Assembly: GCA_022825895.1 (NCBI GenBank)
Contig: JAJDVX010000037.1
Coordinates: forward strand, 1 to 64,000
Reading direction: 5' to 3'
Source of the DNA: Chloroflexota bacterium
GTDB taxonomy: Bacteria; Chloroflexota; UBA11872
DNA: 64,000 nucleotides
Shown piece by piece: positions 54,992 to 63,036 of this stretch (its first letter is position 1; each line of letters starts with the position of its first letter). The notes below the pieces were generated by a model. That model saw only the letters and a program-made list of their open reading frames with translations, searched no databases and was not told the origin of the DNA. Position numbers and translations under genes: made by a program.

Positions 54992-56368
54992 TCACCGGGA
55001 CGCATCACTCAGCGAGGCGAAGAACTCCTTGTTGGTTGCGGTTCGCTTCATGCGGTCGAACATGAGCTCCGTCGAATCGTATGCGTCGTGGGGGTCGAGG
55101 GCGTTGAGCATACGGCGCAACGTCCAGAAGTACTTGAGGCCCTCGGCGTCCAGCATCAGCTCCACGCGCCGGGTGCCGGAACTGAGCACGTTGACGGCGG
55201 GGAAGGTGCCGCGCTCGGCCAGCCGCCGATCGAGCATCAGTTCCCAGTTGCCGGTGCCCTTGAATTCCTCGTAAATCACTTCGTCCATGCGGCTGCCGGT
55301 CTCGATGAGGCAGGAGGCAATGATGGTAAGGCTGCCGCCGCCATCGATATTGCGGGCCGCACCGAAAAAGCTCTTGGGTGGATACAGGGCCTGGGGCTCA
55401 ATGCCGCCGGACAGCGTGCGGCCGCTGGACGGCTGCACCAGGTTGTAGGCGCGGACGAGGCGGGTGACGCTGTCCAGCAGGATCATCACATCCTCGCCGC
55501 TTTCCACCATGCGCTTGGCCCGGGCGGAAGTGAGTTCGGCGACACGGGTGTGGCTGCGGGGCTGCTCGTCGAAGGTGGAACTGATCACCTCGGCGCCTTC
55601 GACGCTGCGCTGCCAGTCGGTGACCTCTTCAGGCCGCTCGCCGATCAACGCCACGATGACCCGAACGTCGCTGTAGTTGTTCAGCACCGAGCGTGCCAGC
55701 CGCTTCATCAATTCGGTCTTGCCGGCCTTGGGCGGTGAGAGCACCAGCCCACGCTGGCCGCGCCCGATGGGCGCGATGATGTCAACAATGCGGGACGTAA
55801 GTTCCTTGGGTGAGTACTCCAGCACGAGCTGCTCGTTGGGGAAGATGGGGATCATGCGCTCGAACTGCGGTCGGGCGCTGGCCTTGTCCGGGGTCAGGCC
55901 GTTCACCGCCATGACCCGGACGAGACCGTGGTAGCGGTCATGCTCACGCGCCGGCCGCACGTGACCGCTGACGTGGTCGCCGTTGCGCAGCGCAAAGCGG
56001 CGCACCTGGGCCTGTGAGACGTAGATGTCGTCGGGCCCCGCAAGCCATCCCAACTCGCGGCGCAGGAAGCCGTAGCCCTCGTCCATGAGCTCGAGGTTGC
56101 CCTCGAGGAACATGGAGCCGTCCTTTTCGGAGCGGGCCTGGAGGACCATGTTCACCAGGGAATCCTTCGTCAGATCGGCGGAGCCGTTGACGTCGATTTC
56201 TAGTTCCGTCGCCAGCGCCCGCAGCTCTTCCATGGGCTTGGCTTCGAGTTCGGCCAGTTCGCGATCCGGATCGGGTTGCAACTGGCGCGGGCGACGCGGG
56301 CCGCGGCGGCCACGACCGGAGCGACGCTGACGTCGATAGCCGCCGGAGCGTCCGCTGGGGTCAGACAT
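54992..56368 (-). CDS. rho: Transcription termination factor Rho
   Basis: A 458-residue RNA helicase. The Arg/Gly-rich N-terminus (RRQRRSGRGRRGPRRPRQ) precedes the helical domain, the OSB RNA-binding domain (EGYGFLR type) and the ATPase domain with LSPPKAGKTEL and VMILLDSVTRLVRAYN. ATG 56368 has AAGGAGG at good spacing. The N-terminal basic insertion is common in high-GC bacteria. The gene has a leader of about 200 bp, which fits known Rho autoregulation. rplI follows. Confidence 0.96.
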   Translation of the reverse strand: MSDPSGRSGGYRRQRRSGRGRRGPRRPRQLQPDPDRELAELEAKPMEELRALATELEIDVNGSADLTKDSLVNMVLQARSEKDGSMFLEGNLELMDEGYGFLRRELGWLAGPDDIYVSQAQVRRFALRNGDHVSGHVRPAREHDRYHGLVRVMAVNGLTPDKASARPQFERMIPIFPNEQLVLEYSPKELTSRIVDIIAPIGRGQRGLVLSPPKAGKTELMKRLARSVLNNYSDVRVIVALIGERPEEVTDWQRSVEGAEVISSTFDEQPRSHTRVAELTSARAKRMVESGEDVMILLDSVTRLVRAYNLVQPSSGRTLSGGIEPQALYPPKSFFGAARNIDGGGSLTIIASCLIETGSRMDEVIYEEFKGTGNWELMLDRRLAERGTFPAVNVLSSGTRRVELMLDAEGLKYFWTLRRMLNALDPHDAYDSTELMFDRMKRTATNKEFFASLSDASR

Positions 56369-56576
56369 TCGGTCCTCCTTGGCGTCGCGCCGGACCTGCA
56401 AGCTCGGTTGGAGGTTGCAGCCGGCACCGCAAGGTGTGCGAAATCACGGATTGGTACTGACTTCGAGGCCCTGACATCGGGGCGTGCCAACCCACACAGG
56501 AACGGAAAAAACCTGGTGGCTCGGGAAAGTGACCGGCCGCTGGGCTAAAACCGCGCGGCCAACTGCCTACCTCAGA

Positions 56577-56606
56577 ACGCTAGCACCGGGGGAAATTAAG
56601 TGTCAA
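56577..56606 (-). promoter_or_regulatory. Candidate promoter of rho
   Basis: On the minus strand TTGACA (56601-56606, perfect) is followed after 18 bp by TAGCGT (56577-56582). It would give a leader of about 200 nt before the rho ATG. The rest of 56369-56786 has no recognisable gene. Confidence 0.55.
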
Positions 56607-56786
56607 GCGGGGCGACGTGGCATGCGAACTTGCCCAACCGGCCCCGGCCGACCGTCCCAACGCTGCGGCCACGACGGAGGTGCGACAGGTGGCGCCGACG
56701 GTCAACCACAGCCGACGAGCCACCGACTCGCACGGGAAGAGCAGCGACCGCCGCCGCCGGATCGGCCGAGACCGCCGCTCCCGACT

Positions 56787-57881
56787 CTAGGTGAACTTGC
56801 CGCGGGCGGCGATGGGCCAGACGTCCACGACTTCGTCGTCCTGGATGACGTAGAGGGTGTCGTGCAGGTTGAAGGTGGTGCAGCCGTGCCAGGGGGCGAC
56901 CTTCAGACGGTCACCCGGTTGCAGGTCGGGCGCTCCGTCGTGGAGGGCCAGGCTGCCGTGTTCCTCGGAGAGGCTCAGGAGTTCGATTCCCGGAGGGTCC
57001 TCCACCAGGGGCAGGCCGCCGGGCTCAAAGGCCATGGACTTGCGGCCAATGTCAAGCACCGCGCGCCCGGGCGCCGGCGTGCTGACGACGCTGGACAGGA
57101 TCCACATCGCCTGCTCGAACGCGTGACCGGCGTGCGGACGAAAGCCGACGTCCATGGTGACGTAGGTGCCGCACTGAAGCTCGGTCCAGCCGTCGATGGC
57201 GCTGGTGATATCGAAGGTGTTGGTGCCGCCGCCGGTGACCTCGCGGATTTCCAGGCCGGCGGCCTCGCAGGCCGCCTTGGTCTCGATGACGGCTGCCAGG
57301 GAGCTGTGGGCCGCAGCCTCGCGCTCGGCGCGGTCCACAATGCCAACAGCGTGCCCCTCGTAGCCCATCAGACCCACCAGGTCCAGACCAGGCGAGGCGT
57401 CAACTTGCGTTGCCAGGGCCACGGCCGGCTCGCCCGGCAGCACGCCGCAGCGGTTCATGCCGACTTCGATCTCGACGACGACGCCAATGGTGACGCCGCT
57501 GGCGACAGCGGCCTGGGAGAGTTCGCGCACGTTCCGCGCGTCGTCCACGGCAACCGTGACGCGAGCCTTGTGGGCGAGGTCACAAAGCCGCGCGATTTTG
57601 ATAGGGCCGACAACCTGGTTGGCAATCAGCACGTCGCCAACGCCGCCGGCAACCATGGCTTCGGCCTCGCCGACCTTGGCGCAGGTGACGCCGGGCGCGC
57701 CGGCCTCGATCTGCATGAGCGCGATGCCCGGCGTCTTGTGGTGCTTGACGTGCGGCCGCACGTGCACGCCCGTGCCGTCCAGGTGACGCTCCATGGTCTG
57801 GATGTTGCGTTGAACGAGATCGAGATCGATCACGGCCGCCGGCGTGTCGATGTCGGCTAGCGTGCGGGGAGTGGCGGACAT
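56787..57881 (-). CDS. D-threonine aldolase/D-serine dehydratase-like PLP enzyme
   Basis: A 364-residue fold-type III PLP enzyme of the DSD1/D-threonine aldolase family. The PLP Lys is in HVRPHVKHHKTP, and GGGTNTFD lies in the phosphate-binding segment. The C-terminal PWHGCTTFNLHD carries the His and Cys metal ligands that distinguish this family from alanine racemases. It would cleave or dehydrate a D-3-hydroxy amino acid. ATG 57881 has GAGGAG 7 bp upstream. It is divergent from the DUF503 gene. Confidence 0.87.
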   Translation of the reverse strand: MSATPRTLADIDTPAAVIDLDLVQRNIQTMERHLDGTGVHVRPHVKHHKTPGIALMQIEAGAPGVTCAKVGEAEAMVAGGVGDVLIANQVVGPIKIARLCDLAHKARVTVAVDDARNVRELSQAAVASGVTIGVVVEIEVGMNRCGVLPGEPAVALATQVDASPGLDLVGLMGYEGHAVGIVDRAEREAAAHSSLAAVIETKAACEAAGLEIREVTGGGTNTFDITSAIDGWTELQCGTYVTMDVGFRPHAGHAFEQAMWILSSVVSTPAPGRAVLDIGRKSMAFEPGGLPLVEDPPGIELLSLSEEHGSLALHDGAPDLQPGDRLKVAPWHGCTTFNLHDTLYVIQDDEVVDVWPIAARGKFT

Positions 57882-57973
57882 GGATCGGCTCCTCAATTTT
57901 CGAAGCGGGCGGCGCTCGCCTGTCAGACTGGACCAGCCGCCGCCGGGCGGCAACCCCATATGAGACGAAGGCC

Positions 57974-58264
57974 GTGCACGTAGGGACGCTGGAAGTGGGG
58001 CTGGCGGTTCATGCCGCGCAGTCGCTGAAGGACCGGCGACGCTCGGTGGAGTCGCTGAAGCGCCGCATCCGCAACACGTTCAACGCCGCGGTGGCCGATC
58101 TCGAAGCAGATCCGGTGCCAGGACGAGCGCGCATTGGGGTTTCGTGCGTGTCAAACGATCCGCGGCGGCTGGACGCGCAGATGCGAGCCATCCTGGAGTT
58201 CATCGAGCGCGTGCACCTGGACTTGGAAGTGACCGACGACACGATCGAGATCATTCACCTGTAA
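57974..58264 (+). CDS. DUF503 family protein
   Basis: A 96-residue conserved protein. The pattern LAVHAAQSLKDRRRSVESLKRRIRN and the C-terminal FIERVHLDLEVTDDTIEIIHL are typical of DUF503 (YlxP), usually found beside rbfA and linked to ribosome maturation; here it stands apart from translation genes. The start is GTG 57974. Confidence 0.88.
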   Translation: MHVGTLEVGLAVHAAQSLKDRRRSVESLKRRIRNTFNAAVADLEADPVPGRARIGVSCVSNDPRRLDAQMRAILEFIERVHLDLEVTDDTIEIIHL

Positions 58265-58376
58265 CGGGCACCGCGGCTAGCGGCTAAACTGGACGCGGAT
58301 ACAGGCGGTGGTTCGGAGGTGAGACGGCGGCAATAGCCGCTCTGCCAGGCGACTGGCGGGGCTTGGAGGTTTGCCG

Positions 58377-58466
58377 TTGCCGCTTGAAGCGCTGCTGGGA
58401 ATCGTTGCTTTTGCTGGTCTCTTCATGATGTGGGCCGTTATTCCGGCCCGCCTTCGGAAGCGATAG
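58377..58466 (+). CDS. Possible 29-residue single-pass membrane protein
   Basis: A very short frame with a TTG start, placed exactly 7 bp after a perfect GGAGG (58365-58369). The product is LEALLGIVAFAGLFMMWAVI as one membrane helix followed by PARLRKR, a basic end expected to stay in the cytoplasm. It lies in a 411-bp gap (58265-58675) with no other gene. No family is recognised; the evidence is the ribosome site and the sensible topology. Confidence 0.42.
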   Translation: MPLEALLGIVAFAGLFMMWAVIPARLRKR

Positions 58467-58675
58467 CCCAGGGTTCTTCCCCGACGAAGGCACCGCAATG
58501 TTGCGAGTTGGGCACAGATAGCCCAAGCCTGCTCGATGACACCGAGCCTGGGACGCCGCCGGAGCACCCGAACCACCGCCTGCTCCGGAGTTTGAGTCCC
58601 CCGACCGACCGTCGCCTGCGTCAACGTGCGCTGCATCCGTACGCACGCCACCAGTTGCCATCGGGCCTCTGCAAT

Positions 58676-59848
58676 TCAGTCCGAGAGTATTCCCTCCAGC
58701 AATCCGGTGAGTTCGTCCGCGTTGGGTTGGACGGGGCTGTTGTGAGCGACGCGGGTGTTGGTGAGGGTGGCGGCGGCAACGTCGGGGAGCCAGGCGCGTT
58801 GGACGCCGACTTCGCTGAGCTTGGTCGGCAGGCCGACCTGGTCCACCAGGCGCTCCATCACGGCCACGGCCGCCTGTGCTCGCTCCGTTGCGTCCGCAAT
58901 GTCAGCCGAAACGCCCAGCGGGTCGGCCAGTTCGGCCATCAGGTCAGGGTTTTGCTCGGCGGCCAGGCGCATGACGGGCAGCAGGCAGAGGGTGTTGGCG
59001 ACGCCGTGGGGGATGCCGGCGCGGGCGCCGATGGCGTGGGCCAAGCCGTGGACCAGGATGACGCCGGCGTTGGCCAGGCTGTAGCCGGCCTGCAGGCAGG
59101 CGTAGGACATCTGGTCGCGGGCTTCGCGGTCGGCGCCGTCGGCCACGGCGCGGGGCAGGAACTCCAGCGTGCGGCGCATGGCGTCGGCGGCGGACTGGCG
59201 GGTGTGTTGGGTGGCGCGCTTGGTGATGAACGACTCGGCCGCGTGGCAGAAGGTGTCCATGCCCGTGGCCGCGGTGATGTGCGATGGGACCGAGTCTGTG
59301 AGCGCCGGGTCGATCAGCGCGGTGCGCGGATAGATGTAGGGGCTGACGACGGTCATCTTGTTGGAGCGGTCGGGCAGCACCATGACGGCGTTGCCGGTGA
59401 CTTCCGAGGCTGTGCCGGCGGTGGTGGGGATGCTGATGGTGGGGACGCCCGGTTTGCGCAGCACCTCCACGCCGATCCAGTCCTCGGCCCGGCCGCCGTT
59501 GGTGACGACGCAGGCGGCGATCTGGGAGGTGTCCATGGCGCTGCCGCCGCCCAGGCCCAGCACCACAGCGGGCTCGGTCTGGTGGATGGCTTCGGCGCAG
59601 GCGTCCACGCTGTCCGTAGGCGGTTCGGGCTCGACGTCGTACCAGACTTCGGCGTCGATACCCGCGTCTGCCAGCACGTCGGTTACGCGCTCGACCACCC
59701 CGGCCTCCAGCAAGCCCCTGTCGGTCACGATCAGCACCGGGCCGTCGGCGATGCGGCGTACGTGCTCGGGCAGCTCGTCCAGGCAGCCGCGTCCGAATAC
59801 GACGGTGGGGGTGGTGCGGTAGGTCCAGCGGTCGAGCAGGTTGGACAT
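58676..59848 (-). CDS. Iron-containing alcohol dehydrogenase family protein, copy 2
   Basis: A roughly 390-residue group III dehydrogenase with GLGGGSAMDTSQ for cofactor binding and TGMDTFCHAAESF plus HGLAHAIGARAGIPHGVANT for the metal site. TTAGTASEVT is conserved. Start ATG 59848 (MSNLLDRW) was preferred to ATG 59878, though neither has a clear ribosome site. It is divergent from an Ldh2-type gene 83 bp away, suggesting a shared regulatory region and linked substrates. It resembles maleylacetate-reductase/butanol-dehydrogenase-type members only generally. Confidence 0.88.
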   Translation of the reverse strand: MSNLLDRWTYRTTPTVVFGRGCLDELPEHVRRIADGPVLIVTDRGLLEAGVVERVTDVLADAGIDAEVWYDVEPEPPTDSVDACAEAIHQTEPAVVLGLGGGSAMDTSQIAACVVTNGGRAEDWIGVEVLRKPGVPTISIPTTAGTASEVTGNAVMVLPDRSNKMTVVSPYIYPRTALIDPALTDSVPSHITAATGMDTFCHAAESFITKRATQHTRQSAADAMRRTLEFLPRAVADGADREARDQMSYACLQAGYSLANAGVILVHGLAHAIGARAGIPHGVANTLCLLPVMRLAAEQNPDLMAELADPLGVSADIADATERAQAAVAVMERLVDQVGLPTKLSEVGVQRAWLPDVAAATLTNTRVAHNSPVQPNADELTGLLEGILSD

Positions 59849-59931
59849 GCGGTGAGTTTCCGTTGGGGGGCCGGTCATTATGTCGGCAAACGCCCTACCA
59901 TGCCCTGGACCGCCGACCGCCGGATCCCCCA

Positions 59932-60972
59932 ATGATCGACCTCAGCATCGACGGCGTCAGCGCCGCCAGCACCCGCATATTCATGGCCGCCGGGGTGCCC
60001 CGGGACATGGCCGAACAGCTCACGACCTGGCTGGTGAACTCCAACCTGTCGGGCCATCCCTCGCACGGGCTGCAGCGTGTCACCGAGTACGTGCGGCAGA
60101 TCGAGGACGGCACCATGGATCCGGCTGCGCGGCCAGAGATTCTTGTCGAGACCGAGACCACGGTCGTCCTGGATGGCCAGGCGGGTCCGGGGCACTTTGC
60201 AGCGGATCGCTTGACCCGCGAGCTGGCCAGCAAGTGCCAAACCTCCCGGATTGCGATGGGCGGGATCGTCAACGGTCGGCACATTGGCCGCCTTGGCGAG
60301 TGGGGCGAACTGGCCGTCGATCTGGGAGTGCTGCTGTACATCTCCCTGGGTTCGGCCAGCGGATCGATGGCGGCAACGTTCGGAGCGGCGGAAGGTCGGC
60401 TGGGTACCAATCCGATTGCCTTCGGCGCGCCGGGGCAAGATGGCGATTCGTTTGTGATGGACTTCGCCACCAGCGCGGCGGCCGAGGGCAAAATCCGGGT
60501 CGCCCGCGACAGCGGCAAGTCCGTGCCGGACAGCTGGATTCGCGACTCCGAGGGCCGCCCCACCACCGACCCCAACGACTTCTACGACGGCGGCACGATG
60601 CTGACCTTCGGCGAGCACAAGGGCTCGGCGATCGCCATCATGACCACGCTGTTCTCGGTGGTGATGGCCAGCGCGGCGGAGGACATCGGTGAGGGCGCAT
60701 CCGTGTTTGCCTTCGCCATCGACCCGAATGCCTTCGGTCGCGGCGAGGAGGCGCGGGCACTGATCCAGCACCAGCTCAACCGCGTGCGGTCCGCAGCGCC
60801 GGCGGAGGGCTTCAACGACGTGCAGGTCCCGGGCGATTTCGAGCGCCGCTCGCGGGCGGCGCTGGGTGAAGGGCCACTGCAGCTTCCGGAGCCGACCTGG
60901 GAAGGGATGCTCCAAGCCGCGGATCGAGTGGAGGTTCCTCGGGCGCAGATCGAGGCGCTGGCGCTGGCCTAG
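59932..60972 (+). CDS. Ldh2/MDH2-family NAD(P)-dependent oxidoreductase, copy 2
   Basis: A 346-residue member of the malate/L-lactate dehydrogenase (YlbC/YiaK-like) family. SGHPSHGLQR has the conserved catalytic His; GTNPIAFGAP and the MDFATSAAAEGKI segment bind cofactor, and FGEHKGSAIAIMTTLFS is conserved. ATG 59932 was chosen because homology begins at MIDLSIDGV. It is the full-length form of the protein at 17.9 kb, which is more diverged. A 2-hydroxy or 2-oxo acid is the expected substrate. Confidence 0.9.
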   Translation: MIDLSIDGVSAASTRIFMAAGVPRDMAEQLTTWLVNSNLSGHPSHGLQRVTEYVRQIEDGTMDPAARPEILVETETTVVLDGQAGPGHFAADRLTRELASKCQTSRIAMGGIVNGRHIGRLGEWGELAVDLGVLLYISLGSASGSMAATFGAAEGRLGTNPIAFGAPGQDGDSFVMDFATSAAAEGKIRVARDSGKSVPDSWIRDSEGRPTTDPNDFYDGGTMLTFGEHKGSAIAIMTTLFSVVMASAAEDIGEGASVFAFAIDPNAFGRGEEARALIQHQLNRVRSAAPAEGFNDVQVPGDFERRSRAALGEGPLQLPEPTWEGMLQAADRVEVPRAQIEALALA

Positions 60973-61015
60973 ACATCGGGAGAGGGCGCGTGCGCTGGTC
61001 GGATCGGTGCGGCGA

Positions 61016-61597
61016 ATGACCGGCGGCAGGCTCCGCACGCACGAAGTGAGACTGCGGTCGGGGCGGGTGACGCTGCGGCCGCTGACGGAGGACGACTGGG
61101 ACATGGTGGTCGGCTGGTGGAACGATCCGGAGATCGCCGCCGACGCCGATGCGAACGAGGGGCCGTACAGCCTCGGACAGGTTCAGGAGATCATGCGCGG
61201 CATCTCTCGCAGCGCGTTCTGCTTCATCATCGAGTTCGAGGGCCGGCCGGTTGGCGAGTGTTGGCTGCAGGAAATGAACCTGGAGCGGGTCCTGCGGAAG
61301 AATCCGGGGTTGGACTGCCGGCGCATCGACATTGAGATCGAGAAGGCCGATTGGGGCCGGGGGATCGGAACGGCGGCGATACGACTGCTGGTGGAGTTTG
61401 GATTTAGGAGCGAGGGGGCTGACGCCATCTTTGCGATGGACGTGGCCGACGACAACCCGCGAAGCCGGCGGGCATTCGAAAAGGCCGGGTTCGAGTTGTA
61501 CGACACGGTTCCCCAGCCGTCAGTCGCGCGCGCCAGCGTGAGCCACGACATGATCATTTGGTCGAAACGCTACGTCGGAAGCTTGGCTGCGGAGTAG
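61016..61597 (+). CDS. GNAT-family acetyltransferase (RimJ/RimL or aminoglycoside 6'-acetyltransferase type)
   Basis: A 193-residue protein. VRLRSGRVTLRPLTEDDWDMVVGWWNDPEI is the N-terminal motif of RimJ/RimL and AAC(6')-like proteins, and the acetyl-CoA site is KADWGRGIGTAAIRLLVEF, with NPRSRRAFEKAGFELYDT at the end. ATG 61016. It begins 43 bp after the Ldh2 gene. The target may be a protein N-terminus or a small amine; antibiotic modification is not established. Confidence 0.83.
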   Translation: MTGGRLRTHEVRLRSGRVTLRPLTEDDWDMVVGWWNDPEIAADADANEGPYSLGQVQEIMRGISRSAFCFIIEFEGRPVGECWLQEMNLERVLRKNPGLDCRRIDIEIEKADWGRGIGTAAIRLLVEFGFRSEGADAIFAMDVADDNPRSRRAFEKAGFELYDTVPQPSVARASVSHDMIIWSKRYVGSLAAE

Positions 61598-61630
61598 TCT
61601 GGGAAGTACAAGGCCGGCAAGGACGCGGCA

Positions 61631-62068
61631 ATGCCCTGGTGGGTGTGGATTGTGGTTGGCGTGGTGCTGCTGGCCGCGGAATTGCTGGCGATCGAGGCCC
61701 AGTTCTACCTGGTGCTCCTTGGAGTGGCGGCGCTGCTGACCGGGTTGGGCGTGGCGGTCGGGCTACCGGGGCAACCGGTCGCCGAGTGGGTGGTCTTTGT
61801 GTTGCTGGCGTTGGTCCTGATGTTTGGCCTCCGTCGGCAGCTCTATGGCCGGCTGGTCGGCTCGCCGCCGCCCATGTACGAGGTGGTGGTTGGCGAGATT
61901 GCAACGGCGGCCGAGAGCATTGAACCGGGCGCGCAGGGCCGCGCGCGGTTGCGGGGAACCGACTGGACGGCCCGGAACGTGGGCCGGTCCGCGCTGACCG
62001 AGGGCCAGCGGGCGCGAATCGAGCGCGTGGAGAACCTGGTCATCGACTTGCAGGCAGAGGAGGAATAG
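61631..62068 (+). CDS. NfeD-like membrane protein
   Basis: A 145-residue protein with three N-terminal membrane helices (about residues 3-65) and a C-terminal OB-fold domain (GEIATAAESIEPGAQGRARLRGTDWTARN), the short NfeD form. These proteins pair with SPFH/stomatin proteins in membrane microdomains; the SPFH gene follows after 2 bp. ATG 61631. Confidence 0.88.
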   Translation: MPWWVWIVVGVVLLAAELLAIEAQFYLVLLGVAALLTGLGVAVGLPGQPVAEWVVFVLLALVLMFGLRRQLYGRLVGSPPPMYEVVVGEIATAAESIEPGAQGRARLRGTDWTARNVGRSALTEGQRARIERVENLVIDLQAEEE

Positions 62069-62070
62069 CC

Positions 62071-63003
62071 GTGGAAGCCATGGGAATCGTTGGTCTGATC
62101 GTGGTCGCCGCGATCGTGCTGCTGGTGGTCGTGGTCCTCTTCAAGACCGCCGTGATCGTGCCGCAGCAGTCGGCCTACGTGGTCGAGCGGCTGGGCCGGT
62201 ACAGCCGCACCTTGCAAGCCGGCTTCCACATCCTGCTGCCGTTCCTGGACACCATCGCCTACAAGCACACGCTGAAGGAACAGGCCATCGACATCTCGGA
62301 GCAGCTCTGCATCACGCGCGACAACGTGCAAGTTGGGGTTGACGGGGTTCTCTACCTGCAGGTGCTGGAGCCGCGGCAGGCGTCGTACGGCATCACGAAC
62401 TACCAGTTCGCGATTTCACAGCTGGCCCAGACGACGCTGCGCAGCGAGGTCGGCAAGATCGACCTGGACCGGACCTTCGAGGAGCGGTCCTCGATCAACC
62501 GCCTGATCGTGAACGAGCTGGACCAGGCCTCGTCGCCCTGGGGCGTGAAGGTGCTGCGCTACGAGATCCGCAACATCAACCCGCCGACCGACGTGCTGAA
62601 CGCCATGGAGAAACAGATGCGCGCCGAGCGTGAGAAGCGCGCCGTGATCCTGAGCTCCGAGGGCGAGCGGGACGCCAAGATCAATGAGGCGGAGGGCGAA
62701 AAGCAGCGCGTGATCAAGGAATCGGAAGCCACGCGCACGCAGCAGATCAACGAGGCGCAGGGCGAAGCCGAGGCGATCCTGGCCGTGGCCACCGCCACGG
62801 CGGAGGGAATTACACGGATCGGCCATTCGGTGAGCGGCGACGGCGGCATGGACGCCATGCGGCTGCGGGTGGCGGAGCAGTACATCGCGCAGTTCGGCCA
62901 GATTGCCAAGGAAGGCAACACGCTGGTGGTGCCCGCCAACCTGAGCGACCTGTCGTCAATGCTGGCGCTGGCGTCGACGATCGTGAAGGACGACAAGGAG
63001 TAG
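62071..63003 (+). CDS. SPFH/stomatin-family membrane protein
   Basis: A 310-residue paraslipin/QmcA-like protein: N-terminal membrane helix (about residues 4-24), SPFH domain (VPQQSAYVVERLGRYSRTLQAGFH to RYEIRNINPP) and a charged Glu/Ala/Arg helix (MEKQMRAEREKRAVILSSEG) that forms oligomers. GTG 62071 was kept because AGGAGG sits 7 bp upstream, at the end of the NfeD gene. It scaffolds membrane complexes, commonly acting with membrane proteases. Confidence 0.92.
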   Translation: MEAMGIVGLIVVAAIVLLVVVVLFKTAVIVPQQSAYVVERLGRYSRTLQAGFHILLPFLDTIAYKHTLKEQAIDISEQLCITRDNVQVGVDGVLYLQVLEPRQASYGITNYQFAISQLAQTTLRSEVGKIDLDRTFEERSSINRLIVNELDQASSPWGVKVLRYEIRNINPPTDVLNAMEKQMRAEREKRAVILSSEGERDAKINEAEGEKQRVIKESEATRTQQINEAQGEAEAILAVATATAEGITRIGHSVSGDGGMDAMRLRVAEQYIAQFGQIAKEGNTLVVPANLSDLSSMLALASTIVKDDKE

Positions 63004-63036
63004 TCGAACGAGCGATAGGCGATCAGCTCGTTGGGC

